In this document: positions 34,509 to 43,897 of the stretch, piece after piece
Layout: each line of letters begins with the position of its first letter
Numbering within the stretch: position 1 is the first letter of the stretch
From: Oleidesulfovibrio sp964593925
GTDB taxonomy: Bacteria; Desulfobacterota; Desulfovibrionia; Desulfovibrionales; Desulfovibrionaceae
Assembly: GCA_964593925.1 (NCBI GenBank)
Contig: CAZQKM010000002.1
Location: 62,001 to 126,000, forward strand
Direction of reading: 5' to 3'
DNA length: 64,000 nt
Program-made: the position numbers and the translations under genes
The notes under the pieces: model-generated
Seen by the model: the letters and a program-made list of their open reading frames with translations, nothing else
What the model was told of the DNA's origin: nothing
Databases searched by the model: none

Positions 34509-35220
34509 TCACTTAATATCCATCCGGATAGCAATACTCCTGAGATGCGCGACAGTTGAAAATGGGGCTATATTCTTGGCATACCATGTGGTATGCTCTT
34601 CCATTGTTTCAAATTGAAAAATGCATTTTTGACCAGGTGTCGGGGCGATAAAGATATTCTCCATACCCTTGTGAAGTGTTGCGTCCCTTACGGGGAGGGG
34701 TAACGGGTTTGCTGCCACGTCTCTCAATGTGCCTTGCAAATAAATTGCTACCGTGCCCTTGCCTGCCAGCAAATGTTCAGCTGTTCAGCTTCTATGCTTT
34801 GACAGGCTGCGAGCTTGCGAGCAAGCTGCAACGCTACCTGCTGCAACAAATATGTAGACCGGCATACCATGTACATCCACAGTCAAGGTGTATTTGGAGC
34901 TGGGCTCTCTTTTGTACAGGGCATAGCCTGGCTTCCCTCACGTGTTTCTGCCGCATGCGGAAGCACTCTACTGTGGCTTGCGTCTAATATTAGCCATGCA
35001 AAATCAGATTTAGCCTCAAGAAATTTATGCAGCATCTTCTACTGGCCTCTGGCTCGCCAGCGACATGCATAGTGGGGAGCAGATCTATCCATGGCGCTCC
35101 CGTGGGCAAAATTCACACACAGCGCGGATACACAGAGGCTAGTCACAGACCGTAACGCCTCGGGTTCCTTAGGGCCGGGCAGGTCATACTGCAAACGCTC
35201 CTAGCCCTTATCCGGCATAT
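34509..35220 (-). pseudogene. Decayed IS5-family transposase
   Basis: Pieces of an IS5-type (IS427/IS1031-like) DDE transposase lie in order on the minus strand in different frames. ERLQYDLPGPKEPEALRSV (about 35200) recalls the N-terminal block. A stop and a shift follow, then KFLEAKSDFAWLILDASHSR with VLPHA (35038-34883), then LTVDVHGMPVYIFVAAGS in another frame (34886-34785), then YAKNIAPFSTVAHLRSIAIR near the end at 34509. These match the family order DASH-x-VHPHA, AVDxHGMP and RYAKNTASFLAAVxIRCIAL. At least three disruptions make it inactive. No terminal repeats were recognised. The last 87 codons alone are an open frame but are part of this relic. Confidence 0.72.
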
Positions 35221-35271
35221 CGTGCCAGCAAGGTGCATGTGGCGTGTATACCCCTATATTGTATGGAGAAA

Positions 35272-35301
35272 GCACATCAGCTTTTTAAAAAGTTGATGTG
35301 C
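35272..35301 (-). terminator. Hairpin after the lytic transglycosylase gene
   Basis: An almost perfect 30-base palindrome (GCACATCAACTTTTT and its complement with one mismatch pair) lies 22 bases beyond the gene's stop. On the minus strand it continues into TTTCT, a modest T tract. Confidence 0.65.
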
Positions 35302-35323
35302 AACGCTACCCACAAGATACGGC

Positions 35324-36328
35324 TTATGGTGTCGTGGTGTCTGGCGTCAGTGCATCTGCCAGCTGTAGAATCGTGTTGGCATATACGGTGCTGTGGTTAT
35401 AGCGCATCAAAACCCGGTGCTGCTTTTTGCGGTCCAGATTTTTTTTCCAACCGTGTTCCTTGAGATAGCGCGACATACTGAAAATGGCATCAGGTACCTG
35501 GAACAGGTCAATGATGCCGTTGTCGTCACCGTCTTCACCAAAAAGGGCGATATTGGATGGCATAAACTGGCAAATCCCCACTGCCCCATAGATGGAACCG
35601 GGAATGATCGTTGGGTCAAGACTATGCTCTTTGGTCCATGTAAGCAGAGCTTTCAATTCTGTATATGCCCATTGAGCTTTCTGCTGCGTACGTTTGGTAG
35701 TCCATTGGCGTTTTTGGGCGGATTTCAGATCAAGGCCACGCAACACAGGGGCTATACTTTCGAGATCGCTTGCCGCTAGGGAAGAAAGGTTATGCAGTGC
35801 AGCAACACTACCCAGAAATTCTCCCAGTCGCGTTTCCACAAAAAGCAGCCCTGTACTGACTTCGGGTGGGATGCCAAAACGGGCCTCAGCTGCACGCAAG
35901 ACAGCGTTGTGTTCTTTCATGAAAGCCGTTGCTTTTTCTATATTGGCGTCAGTGATTATGCCCGGGTATACTGTGGGTGCCTTGGATTTTTTTGAGGGTG
36001 GGGTCTTTTTTTGGGGAGGAGCAAATTTTTTACGGTACAGGGCCGTTATTTTTTGCGCCATAGGATCGGGCGAATAGTGTGTGCCTAGGCGAGCATACAG
36101 CGGCATGATATAGGTAGCGTCAAATCCATCATCTACCAAGCGTGCGGTAAGCTTTTCCCAGCCGGCCTTTTGTAAGACACGCGTATACTCCTCCATGGCA
36201 TCGGGGGTAATATTTGCTGTGCTGTCTACTATGGCCCCGTCTGGCATGGTGTCGGTGCGTGCTTGAGCGCTGGGGGCAAAAAATAAAAGGGCAAGGCAGA
36301 GGGAGGCTCCGGATAATATTGAATTCAT
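35324..36328 (-). CDS. Lytic murein transglycosylase (MltB-like)
   Basis: A 334-residue exported enzyme that cleaves peptidoglycan to give 1,6-anhydro ends. A signal peptide ends near residue 23 (LLFFAPSAQA), and no lipobox is seen. After a proline/lysine-rich linker (PPQKKTPPSKKSKAP) the SLT_2 domain begins. The catalytic Glu lies in GIPPEVSTGLLFVETRLGEF, followed by GAVGICQFMPSNIALFGEDG and the C-terminal RVLMRYNHSTVYANTILQLA. The ATG at 36328 has AGGAA at suitable distance. The gene stands alone between an IS relic and a divergent YihY gene. Confidence 0.9.
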   Translation of the reverse strand: MNSILSGASLCLALLFFAPSAQARTDTMPDGAIVDSTANITPDAMEEYTRVLQKAGWEKLTARLVDDGFDATYIMPLYARLGTHYSPDPMAQKITALYRKKFAPPQKKTPPSKKSKAPTVYPGIITDANIEKATAFMKEHNAVLRAAEARFGIPPEVSTGLLFVETRLGEFLGSVAALHNLSSLAASDLESIAPVLRGLDLKSAQKRQWTTKRTQQKAQWAYTELKALLTWTKEHSLDPTIIPGSIYGAVGICQFMPSNIALFGEDGDDNGIIDLFQVPDAIFSMSRYLKEHGWKKNLDRKKQHRVLMRYNHSTVYANTILQLADALTPDTTTP

Positions 36329-36438
36329 GGGGGTGTTCCTGTAGTTTGTATACGACATGTCATTATTTTAGATGTACGACTATGACTGATAGAAGCGGGT
36401 AACTCGCTGACCAGTAAAGTATATGAGGACTATATAGC

Positions 36439-37872
36439 ATGATATCCGGCACCGGCAAGAGCTATCCACTGCGAAAACGCGCTGGCGATTTGGTTCGTTT
36501 TATAACCCGTGACATTTGGTTGCAGGATATGGCGCACGCACGCAAGGGGCGTAGAAGAGCGTTGGGGTTGTTACGCCGGGTGTATCTTGTCTGGCATGGT
36601 TTTGTGGCGGACCAGTGTCTGCTGCGGGCTTCAGCGTTGACCTATACTACCGTGCTTTCCATTGTGCCCACGCTTGCGGTGGCGTTTTCCATTTCAAAGG
36701 GGCTTGGTATTCAGAATACCGAGATGATCCATGCCTTTTTGTTGCGTATTGCTGCCGGGCGCGAAGACACAGTACAGCAAATCCTTGCCTATGTAGAAAA
36801 TACCAATGTGAAAACACTGGGTGTTGTCGGTTTGTTGGCATTGTTCTTCACCATGGGTTCGCTCATGGGGACCATTGAAAAAGCGTTTAACATCATTTGG
36901 CGGGTACCTAGGGGACGCTCATTGTGGCGAAAATTTACAGATTTTTTTTCTGTCACGCTTATTTGCCCTGTGCTGGTTGCCGCGGCATTTTCGTTTTCCG
37001 TTTCGCTACGGCATGACGCGGTGGTGCAGCAGCTTTTGAATGTGGGGGTAATCAGCTACGCGTACGTGACCCTGCTCAAGCTGGTGCCATTTTTCATGAG
37101 TGCGCTGATGTTGTTTTTTTTATATGTGTTCATCCCCCATACACGCGTACAGTTTCGTAGTGGGTTTTGGGGCAGCGTGGTTGCGGGCTTGCTGTGGACC
37201 CTGGCAGAAGGTGCCTATGTGAACTATCAGGTGGGAGTGGCACAATATAATGCCATTTATGGGGGCTTTGCCCAGGTTCCGCTGTTTCTTGTCTGGGTAT
37301 ATGTGATGTGGGTCATTGTGCTGTTCGGGGCAGAGGTGAGCTTTGCCGTGCAGAACATGGACGTTTTTGAAAGTGAAATTCGTGCCGGAAATGTTGCCCG
37401 GGAAGAACGCGACAAGCTGGCCGTACTGATGATGCTTGCATTGACGCGGGCATTTTATGCCAAGGCTGGTGCGGTGCCCCTTGATACGTTGTGCCGGGTT
37501 CTTTGCGCGCCTGTATGCCTGGTACGAGAGATTCTGGCCACGATGGAGCAGGCCTCACTGGTGGTGGGTACGCAGGGCGATGTGCCGGGATATGCGTTGG
37601 CTGCACCGCCGGAGTCTGTACGGGTAATGGATGTTGTACAGGTTTTGGCTACGCATGGCTCTGGTGCGGACAGGCTACAGGTTTTGGAGGCTACCCACTT
37701 TGTGGAAGAGCTTTTCAGCGAGCTGTACCAAGCCACGGCGCAGTGTCCTGCGAATATCAGTTTACGCCGTTTTCACCATGCGCATATGCCCATCGGTTTT
37801 AACCAGGAGCTTGTTCGCCAGGGGCTTGTTGCGGGGCAAGAGCCTGAGTTGGCGACGAGTGATACAGCCTAA
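36439..37872 (+). CDS. YihY/BrkB-family inner-membrane protein
   Basis: A 477-residue membrane protein with about six helices between residues 60 and 300. Family marks are LRASALTYTTVLSIVPTLAVA, LFFTMGSLMGTIEKAFNIIW, and GAYVNYQVGVAQYNAIYGGF followed by PLFLVWVYVMWVIVLFGAEV. The C-terminal 150 residues are soluble and look like a winged-helix-type module (VLMMLALTRAFYAKAGAV), which some members carry. The family was once called RNase BN in error. Real function is unknown. An AGGA lies upstream of the ATG at 36439. Confidence 0.88.
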   Translation: MISGTGKSYPLRKRAGDLVRFITRDIWLQDMAHARKGRRRALGLLRRVYLVWHGFVADQCLLRASALTYTTVLSIVPTLAVAFSISKGLGIQNTEMIHAFLLRIAAGREDTVQQILAYVENTNVKTLGVVGLLALFFTMGSLMGTIEKAFNIIWRVPRGRSLWRKFTDFFSVTLICPVLVAAAFSFSVSLRHDAVVQQLLNVGVISYAYVTLLKLVPFFMSALMLFFLYVFIPHTRVQFRSGFWGSVVAGLLWTLAEGAYVNYQVGVAQYNAIYGGFAQVPLFLVWVYVMWVIVLFGAEVSFAVQNMDVFESEIRAGNVAREERDKLAVLMMLALTRAFYAKAGAVPLDTLCRVLCAPVCLVREILATMEQASLVVGTQGDVPGYALAAPPESVRVMDVVQVLATHGSGADRLQVLEATHFVEELFSELYQATAQCPANISLRRFHHAHMPIGFNQELVRQGLVAGQEPELATSDTA

Positions 37873-37942
37873 GCGCTTGAGAGAATACAGCCGGGTGTGA
37901 GCATGCCGGAGCAGAGAGAGAACGCGTCGAAAATACAACCTG

Positions 37943-37999
37943 CCCGGTGCTGCCCCATGTGTGGGCAATGAGAACCGTAAGTCATGGAGCAGCGCCGGG
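37943..37999. repeat. Nested inverted repeat between convergent genes
   Basis: CCCGGTGCTGC (37943-37953) pairs with GCAGCGCCGGG (37989-37999) with one G-U pair. Next to the left arm lies a small hairpin TGCCC/GGGCA. It lies between the convergent yihY-like and M18 genes and may act as a transcript-end structure for both, though no T tract follows. Confidence 0.4.
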
Positions 38000-38006
38000 G
38001 TGGTGT

Positions 38007-39386
38007 TTAGGTATGTTGCAAAAAGGCGTGGTATGCCTTGACTGTGGCGTACAGATCGGCCTTGCTGGCTAGCTCAAAGGGGCTGTGCATGCCTAAAATG
38101 GCGGGCCCGAAGTCAATGATGTCCATACCATATGCGGCCAAGTACATGGCCACTGTACCCCCACCGCCAAGATCTACACGCCCCAGCTCGGCCATTTGCC
38201 AAGGAATGCCCTGACTATTCAGCACGGCTCGTAGTCGGCCCACATATTCGGGATGGGCGTCGTTGGCTTCATACTTGCCGCGGTGGCCTGTGAATTTGCA
38301 AAAGCAGGGACCATGCCCAATGGTGGCGGCATTGAGTTTTTCGTGCAGGTCTTGCCAGTCCGGGTCCATGGCGCCGTGTACATCAGCAGACAGGGCGCAT
38401 GTGTGCAGCATCACGTCTGAAAAACGTGCTTCCGGCTGCCAGGCTTGGATAAGGTCGTGCACGCAGTATTCAAAAAAACGTGATTTTGCGCCGGTGGATC
38501 CTTCTGAACCGATTTCCTCTTTGTCCCAAAAGAGTACACATCGGGTGTGCCCCGTATGCCCGGCACTCAAGAGTGCTTCAAGGGCAGCAAAGACACAAAT
38601 GCGATCATCCTGCCCGTAGCCGCCGATGAGCCCTTGGTCAAAGCCCACGAAGCGCGCTGGGCCTGCTGGTACCGCTTGTAGCTCTGCGGAGTACAGGTCT
38701 TCTTCCACAATGCCGTATTTGGCATGTAGAATTTCCAGGATGCGGGTCTTTAGGGGCTCTTCGATTTTTTTTTCAGCGTCTTCGGATTCCACGGGGCGGT
38801 GTGCCAGAATGATATTCATTTTTTCTGCTTCAAACGCATCGGCCAGCTTTTGCCCTGCCTGTTTCTGGGCGAGGTGGGGCAAAAGGTCGGAAATGGCGAA
38901 TACTGGGTCTTGCGGATCTTCACCCACGGCAATGCGTACTGTGGTACCGTCTTCTTTGACCACCACGCCATGTAGTGCCAGTGGGCGAGACAACCATTGA
39001 TATTTGCGGATTCCCCCGTAGTAGTGAGTTTTACCTTGTCCCACACCACAGGCTTCATACAGGGGGCGTTGCTTCAAATCAATGCGCGGGGTATCGCCGT
39101 GTGCTCCGATAAGGCGTAGCCCCGCGGAAAGCGGTTGTTCACCTTTGGCGGCAATGAAGATGGTTTTGTCCTTGAACACACGGAATACGCGATCTTGGCT
39201 GAAGTCTTCGGTATAGCCAGCTGCTCGCAGGCGTTCCACAACATAATGTATGGTTTCGCGTTCTGTCTTGCATTGCGACAAAAAGTCCATATAGCTCGTG
39301 GCTAGTGTGTCCATGGCCGTGGCGTGCTCTGGGGTATTGAATACGGTCCAGCAGTTTTTGGGCGTATGTTCCAGTGGTATGGGCAT
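38007..39386 (-). CDS. apeB: M18-family metalloaminopeptidase
   Basis: A 459-residue zinc aminopeptidase. Zinc-ligand motifs are LIGAHGDTPRIDLKQRPLYE (near residue 90), FWDKEEIGSEGSTGAKSRFF (near 270), ALSADVHGAMDPDW (near 330) and the C-terminal MYLAAYGMDIIDFGPAILGM with HSPFELASKADLY. Length and order match the ApeB/aspartyl aminopeptidase group. The product is cytoplasmic. It follows the SDR epimerase gene on the same strand after 85 bases that contain an inverted repeat, so it may have its own control. Confidence 0.92.
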   Translation of the reverse strand: MPIPLEHTPKNCWTVFNTPEHATAMDTLATSYMDFLSQCKTERETIHYVVERLRAAGYTEDFSQDRVFRVFKDKTIFIAAKGEQPLSAGLRLIGAHGDTPRIDLKQRPLYEACGVGQGKTHYYGGIRKYQWLSRPLALHGVVVKEDGTTVRIAVGEDPQDPVFAISDLLPHLAQKQAGQKLADAFEAEKMNIILAHRPVESEDAEKKIEEPLKTRILEILHAKYGIVEEDLYSAELQAVPAGPARFVGFDQGLIGGYGQDDRICVFAALEALLSAGHTGHTRCVLFWDKEEIGSEGSTGAKSRFFEYCVHDLIQAWQPEARFSDVMLHTCALSADVHGAMDPDWQDLHEKLNAATIGHGPCFCKFTGHRGKYEANDAHPEYVGRLRAVLNSQGIPWQMAELGRVDLGGGGTVAMYLAAYGMDIIDFGPAILGMHSPFELASKADLYATVKAYHAFLQHT

Positions 39387-39419
39387 GGGGGATTCTCCGT
39401 ATGTTTACATGTATTAATA

Positions 39420-39464
39420 AACGACAGCGATCTGAGGCCATGGGCGTACAAGCAGGCTGTCGTT
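39420..39464 (-). terminator. Inverted repeat between the SDR gene and the aminopeptidase gene
   Basis: AACGACAGC and GCTGTCGTT form a nine-base perfect stem with a 27-base loop, eight bases beyond the SDR stop. On the minus strand it runs into TTTATTAATA. It may partly end transcription before the aminopeptidase gene. Confidence 0.45.
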
Positions 39465-39471
39465 GTATATA

Positions 39472-40464
39472 CTACAACTTTGCGCCCTGTGCCGTGCGCG
39501 CGGCAAGCAGGGGTACAAAATATTGAATGGTTTTTTCAAGGCCGGTATGCAGGTCTGTTGTGGGCTCCCAGCCCAGCATGCGACGGGCCAGCGTAATATC
39601 AGGCTGTCGACGTCGTGGGTCGTCTTCGGGCAGAGCCTTGAACTCCAGTGGCGAACGTGAACCGGTAAGGTCGATAATCTTTTGTGCCAGCCCGGCTATG
39701 GTACATTCTACGGGATTTCCTAGATTTATGGGGCTGCAACAATCTGGAGGGCTATGCATGAGGCGCAAGAGCCCTTCTACCATATCGTCCACATAGCAAA
39801 ATGAACGGGTCTGCATGCCGTTACCATAGATGGTAATGGGCTTGTCTTGCAGGGCCTGCAGGATGAAATTGGACACTACCCGACCGTCGTTGGGATGCAT
39901 ATTGGGTCCATATGTATTGAAAATACGGGCAATTTTTATGGTAAGCCCATGCTGACGGTGGTAGTCTGTAAAGAGTGTTTCTGCACAGCGTTTTCCTTCA
40001 TCATAGCATGATCGTGGTCCCACAGGATTGACTTTCCCCCAGTATTCTTCGTCTTGGGGGTGCAGCTCTGGGTCGCCGTACACCTCGCTGGTAGAAGCCT
40101 GCAGGATGCGGGCTTTGACCCGCTTGGCAAGGCCCAGCATGTTAATGGAACCGTGGACGCAGGTCTTGGTGGTCTGCACAGGGGCAGATTGATAATGCAC
40201 TGGCGAGGCCGGGCAGGCCAAATTATAAATTTCGTCCACCTCGGTATAGAGCGGAAAGGTGATATCGTGGCGCAGCAGCTCAAAGCGGCGGTTATCCAGC
40301 AGGTCATGAATGTGGTCGCGGCTGCCGGTAAAATAGTTGTCCACACACAACACTTCGGCTCCGCGTGCCAAAAGGGCACGGCACAGGTGTGAGCCGATGA
40401 ATCCTGCGCCGCCGGTTACAAGAATGCGTTTGCGGGCTAAATGTCTAAACTCGCCTTGTTGCAT
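39472..40464 (-). CDS. UDP-glucuronate decarboxylase-like SDR (UDP-xylose synthase type)
   Basis: A 330-residue NAD-dependent extended short-chain dehydrogenase. The Rossmann motif RILVTGGAGFIGSHLCRALL is at the start. The UXS pattern follows: CVDNYFTGSRDHIHDLL, DEIYNLACPASPVHYQSAPV, the catalytic GPRSCYDEGKRCAETLF (Tyr and Lys) and IKIARIFNTYGPNMHPNDGR. This set is characteristic of UDP-glucuronate decarboxylases, which make UDP-xylose. It would feed envelope glycans. It starts two bases after the selA stop, so it is probably cotranscribed with selA although the functions are unrelated. Confidence 0.9.
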   Translation of the reverse strand: MQQGEFRHLARKRILVTGGAGFIGSHLCRALLARGAEVLCVDNYFTGSRDHIHDLLDNRRFELLRHDITFPLYTEVDEIYNLACPASPVHYQSAPVQTTKTCVHGSINMLGLAKRVKARILQASTSEVYGDPELHPQDEEYWGKVNPVGPRSCYDEGKRCAETLFTDYHRQHGLTIKIARIFNTYGPNMHPNDGRVVSNFILQALQDKPITIYGNGMQTRSFCYVDDMVEGLLRLMHSPPDCCSPINLGNPVECTIAGLAQKIIDLTGSRSPLEFKALPEDDPRRRQPDITLARRMLGWEPTTDLHTGLEKTIQYFVPLLAARTAQGAKL

Positions 40465-40466
40465 GG

Positions 40467-41951
40467 TTATTCCTCGGGATGCAGAGTATGGGGAAGCGCT
40501 GCTAGCACTTCTTGCGGCATTCCAATGGCCTGACCCAGAGCTTGTACTACCAGGGGCAGCTCATTATCGGCAAGGGTACGGGGGTCAAGGTGTAGGCTGT
40601 TTTTTTCCAGCATGACTGTCAGCGGCGGTTCGGTGTGCAGTAGGCGTTTTTTGAGTTCCGTGGCAGAAAGAGTAGCCGGATTTACACAGACCAGCGTTGT
40701 GGACAAATCACGTTCAGGAAAAGCTCCCCCCCCTACACGTGAGACACCTTTGCACAGCGTAACGGTCGCTGCGTCGCCCAGTATTTTACGCAGACGCGTT
40801 GCCAGCCTGCGGGCTCGCGCGGCTAATACCTGGGGGGTGGCCAGCAGCATGGCCAGGGTGGGAATGCGCTGTGCGGCCATATCCATATGGGTATACAGCC
40901 GCAAGGTGGCCTCTAGGGCGGCCAAAGTCATTTTGTCAATACGCAAGGCCCGATTCAGGGGGTTGAGTTTGATACGGTCAATGGTTTCCTTGCGGCCCAC
41001 GATAATACCGGCCTGCGGTCCGCCCAGCACCTTGTCACCCGAGAATGTCACCACATGTGCGCCGTGGGCCACGGATTGTTGCACGGTGGGTTCGTGTCCT
41101 AAGGCATGAGACGAAAAATCATAAAAAACGCCGCTGCCGAGGTCTTCGATGACCGGCAGGCCATGTGTCTGCCCAAGGGCGCATAGTTCCGGCAGAGAAA
41201 CTTCTTTATGAAAGCCTGTAATGCGGTAGTTGGAGGTGTGCACTTTGAGCAGTGCGGCAGTGTGTTCTCCTATGGCCTGTTCATAGTCCGCGAGATAGGT
41301 ACGATTAGTGGCGCCCACTTCACGTAGGATTGCTCCGCTACGGGCCATGACATCAGGAATGCGAAAGCTTCCTCCAATTTCCACCAGCTGGCCGCGTGAG
41401 ACAATGACTTCGCGCCCCTGGCACAATGTGTCCAGGACCAACAGCACGGCGGCAGCATTGTTGTTGACCACAAGGCCCGCTTCGGCACCGGTAACATGGG
41501 TCAGCAGCTCTTCTACATGGCTGTAGCGGCTACCGCGTGTGCCGGTGGCAAGATCAAGTTCAAGGTTTGCATAATGTGCGCACGCTCGGGTAACGGCTTC
41601 CACCGCCTCGGTGGCCAGGAGTGAGCGGCCAAGGTTGGTGTGCAAAACAACACCGGTGGCGTTGAGTACCCGTCGGAAACGCGGGCGGCTTTGTATCTGT
41701 ACATATGCATAAAGCCGCGGCATGAGGGACTCCAGAGACAGGCTTTGGGGGCAGGTGTGTACCCCAGAACGGATTTCATTACGGCAGATATCCAGAAACT
41801 GGCTTACATGCCCACGCAGCAAGGGGCGGGGTAGGTCTGAGATGCATGAGCCTGCCCAGGCCGCCTTGTTGGGGACTACTTTTTGTGGTGCAGAGGTCAG
41901 GGCGCTGAGCACCGCGTCCACAGAGGGCAATGCCCGAAAAAGCTGGTTCAC
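40467..41951 (-). CDS. selA: L-seryl-tRNA(Sec) selenium transferase
   Basis: A 494-residue pyridoxal-phosphate enzyme that converts seryl-tRNA(Sec) to selenocysteyl-tRNA. Family blocks are RVLNATGVVLHTNLGRSLL, VNNNAAAVLLVLDTLCQGRE, the cofactor lysine in VVTFSGDKVLGGPQAGIIVG, and RALRIDKMTLAALEATLRLY. The GTG at 41951 is chosen because AGGGG lies upstream and the protein then begins VNQLFRALPSVDAVL, as usual for SelA. A longer frame overlaps the folC gene. Its presence implies that the organism makes selenoproteins such as formate dehydrogenase. No selB, selD or selC is in the window. Confidence 0.95.
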   Translation of the reverse strand: MNQLFRALPSVDAVLSALTSAPQKVVPNKAAWAGSCISDLPRPLLRGHVSQFLDICRNEIRSGVHTCPQSLSLESLMPRLYAYVQIQSRPRFRRVLNATGVVLHTNLGRSLLATEAVEAVTRACAHYANLELDLATGTRGSRYSHVEELLTHVTGAEAGLVVNNNAAAVLLVLDTLCQGREVIVSRGQLVEIGGSFRIPDVMARSGAILREVGATNRTYLADYEQAIGEHTAALLKVHTSNYRITGFHKEVSLPELCALGQTHGLPVIEDLGSGVFYDFSSHALGHEPTVQQSVAHGAHVVTFSGDKVLGGPQAGIIVGRKETIDRIKLNPLNRALRIDKMTLAALEATLRLYTHMDMAAQRIPTLAMLLATPQVLAARARRLATRLRKILGDAATVTLCKGVSRVGGGAFPERDLSTTLVCVNPATLSATELKKRLLHTEPPLTVMLEKNSLHLDPRTLADNELPLVVQALGQAIGMPQEVLAALPHTLHPEE

Positions 41952-42076
41952 TGATGTTTCCCCTGGCTGTGTATGACGTTGAACATGAGCGGAGTGGCTT
42001 TTTTTACAAATAGCCCCCTGGCAGGCCAGGCGCTCCAGCAGAAAACGGTAAACCATGGCCCGCTGGCAAACAGCCG

Positions 42077-43375
42077 CTACGCAGTTATATACTCGGGGTG
42101 GAGTGTAAAGAACTCGGCCGCTAAAAACAAGGAGCCGCATATAAGTATAGGGGAGTCGACAGGTAGGGTCATGGCTTGGCATAAAGCGTCTGCCACGGAC
42201 GTACAGGGGCGTAGTCTACAGGAGTCGGTAAAATTCGGAGCCAATATCTTGGCAAGCTGAGCGGGAGGCATGGCGCGGGAGCACTGCTCCAGGGCGGGCA
42301 GCCATATGGGACCGTCGGTCATGGAGGCGAGCAGTGCGGGCATACTATGTAGGTTTTTATCCTGCATGGCGGCAAAAATGATTGCCGCGGGACGTATCTT
42401 TGCTGTGTTCAACGCTTCGTACAATGCAGTAAGCCCGTGCAGGTTATGCCCGCCATCTACAATGACTGCGGGGTGGGCCTCTGTGGCGCTGATATGCTGC
42501 ATACGCCCGGGCAGCCATGCATGGGCCAGTCCTAGGGTCACCACATCATTCCATGGAATTAGTGCGGGGCGAGGTATGCCTCTGTGATCCATAAGTGTTT
42601 GCAGGCCAGCTAACGCCAGAGCGGCGTTACGCACCTGGTGTGGCCCCTGAAGCGCAAGGGTTACATCCTGTGGTAAGATAGTACTGTCCGCATGATGTAG
42701 CGGGGCGTCTTGGCTGGCACAAGCATCCTGTATAATCCGTAGTGCTTCCTGCCGCTGAACCGTTGTGACTACCGGTGTCTGGCGACGCACTGCACCTGCT
42801 TTATTCCTGGCAATGTCCTCTAGGCACGGGCCAAGTATCTGCTCATGGTCTAGGGCCATGGGGGTAAAGAGTACAGTGTCAGCGGCAATGGCCGTGGTGG
42901 CATCATATGTGCCGCCAAGGCCGGCTTCAAAAACGGCTAGGTCCACCTCATGGTCGGCAAAGGCCAGTGCTGCCAGCACAGTAACAAATTCAAAGTAGGT
43001 CAGGCAGTGCCCCCCTGCTTCTATGATGTCGTTGGCAAGCAGTAGCCAGTCTTCTTCGTCCAGCATATTGCCATCCACCAGTATCCGTTCGCGCGGTGAG
43101 AGAAAATGTGGCGAGGTGAATAGCCCAACGCTCAAACCTGCGGCATTGGCCAGAGATGTCATGAACACGGCAGTGGAGCCTTTGCCGTTGGTACCCACGA
43201 TGTGGGCTACGGCATACTCCGGGCGGAGCAGTTCCAGGGTGTCCAGCACTTGCGTGACGCGCGTAAGCGTAAGATCCATATGAAAGTGATTCAGCGAATC
43301 AAGGTGGGCCAGCACGTCAGTATAGTTGGAAAAGTGGGCGGGGCGTGCGTCAATTCCGGTGGCAGTATCGGTCAT
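42077..43375 (-). CDS. folC: Folylpolyglutamate synthase / dihydrofolate synthase
   Basis: A 432-residue Mur-ligase-fold enzyme. It has the ATP loop HIVGTNGKGSTAVFMTSLAN, GLFTSPHFLSPRERILVDGN, FEAGLGGTYDATTAIAADTV, and the ligase signature ALDHEQILGPCLEDIARNKA. The C-terminal domain starts at VIVDGGHNLHGLTALYEAL. It adds glutamate to folates and, in many bacteria, also makes dihydrofolate. The ATG is preceded by AGGAGAATCACCC. It is the first gene in a row folC, selA, SDR, with a 125-base gap to selA. Confidence 0.94.
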   Translation of the reverse strand: MTDTATGIDARPAHFSNYTDVLAHLDSLNHFHMDLTLTRVTQVLDTLELLRPEYAVAHIVGTNGKGSTAVFMTSLANAAGLSVGLFTSPHFLSPRERILVDGNMLDEEDWLLLANDIIEAGGHCLTYFEFVTVLAALAFADHEVDLAVFEAGLGGTYDATTAIAADTVLFTPMALDHEQILGPCLEDIARNKAGAVRRQTPVVTTVQRQEALRIIQDACASQDAPLHHADSTILPQDVTLALQGPHQVRNAALALAGLQTLMDHRGIPRPALIPWNDVVTLGLAHAWLPGRMQHISATEAHPAVIVDGGHNLHGLTALYEALNTAKIRPAAIIFAAMQDKNLHSMPALLASMTDGPIWLPALEQCSRAMPPAQLAKILAPNFTDSCRLRPCTSVADALCQAMTLPVDSPILICGSLFLAAEFFTLHPEYITA

Positions 43376-43714
43376 GGGTGATTCTCCTAGCCCGAGAGAT
43401 ATACAAGGCTGTAAGAAGCCTTATGAAATGCTACACCGCACGTCAATAGGAGGAATTGCCGTCGGGACAACGAGGTTACGTCGTTTTTTTGTGGATACTC
43501 CAGCAGAAAATTTGGTTTTGGCCGGTATTTTTTTACATGTGGGCCGCCTGCGTTGCTGTAAGGAGAAGCGTATGCTTTTTAGGGGTGTAATTTTCATGGA
43601 GAATTATCGAGGCTGTGTCGTTCATACGTATTGGGTACGGCCTTTTTGTGGGTTGTGTGTATACTCAGCAAAAATCGTAGGCTCTAGGCGCATACGCCCA
43701 TGTAAATCGGCCTC
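43376..43714. other. Intergenic region between folC and tRNA-Arg
   Basis: About 340 bases. It should carry the folC promoter on the minus strand. An ATG at 43572 with a good AAGGAG opens 48 codons to 43718, but the product looks unlike a protein and runs into the tRNA promoter, so I do not call it. Nothing else is supported. Confidence 0.4.
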
Positions 43715-43743
43715 TTGACCGTGTTTGCGGCATGAGGTACAAC
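43715..43743 (+). promoter_or_regulatory. Promoter of tRNA-Arg
   Basis: TTGACC (43715-43720), a 17-base spacer and TACAAC (43738-43743) end 14 bases before the tRNA. Position and spacing fit a sigma-70 promoter. Confidence 0.65.
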
Positions 43744-43756
43744 CGATATCCCTTAC

Positions 43757-43833
<77 letters not shown>

Positions 43834-43838
43834 AAGAG

Positions 43839-43897
43839 AAATCAAGGGGCCATCATGGAAACATGGCAAGCCCTTGATTTGTTGGAAAACATTTTTT
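43839..43897 (+). terminator. Long hairpin directly after tRNA-Arg
   Basis: AAATCAAGGGGCCAT (43839-43853) pairs with ATGGC (43863-43867) and CCCTTGATTT (43871-43880), leaving a nine-base loop and a three-base bulge: 15 pairs in all. A tiny hairpin TGTT/AACA and six T residues (43892-43897) follow. It is probably the tRNA transcript terminator. It also masks the ribosome site and start codon of a possible small protein. Confidence 0.6.

Noticed and set aside
34509..34772. 87-codon open frame as an intact small gene
   Set aside because: Its sequence matches the C-terminal end of IS5 transposases and belongs to the decayed element.
43572..43718. 48-codon frame with AAGGAG upstream of tRNA-Arg
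   Set aside because: Product is aromatic and Cys/Arg-rich without pattern, and it runs into the tRNA promoter.
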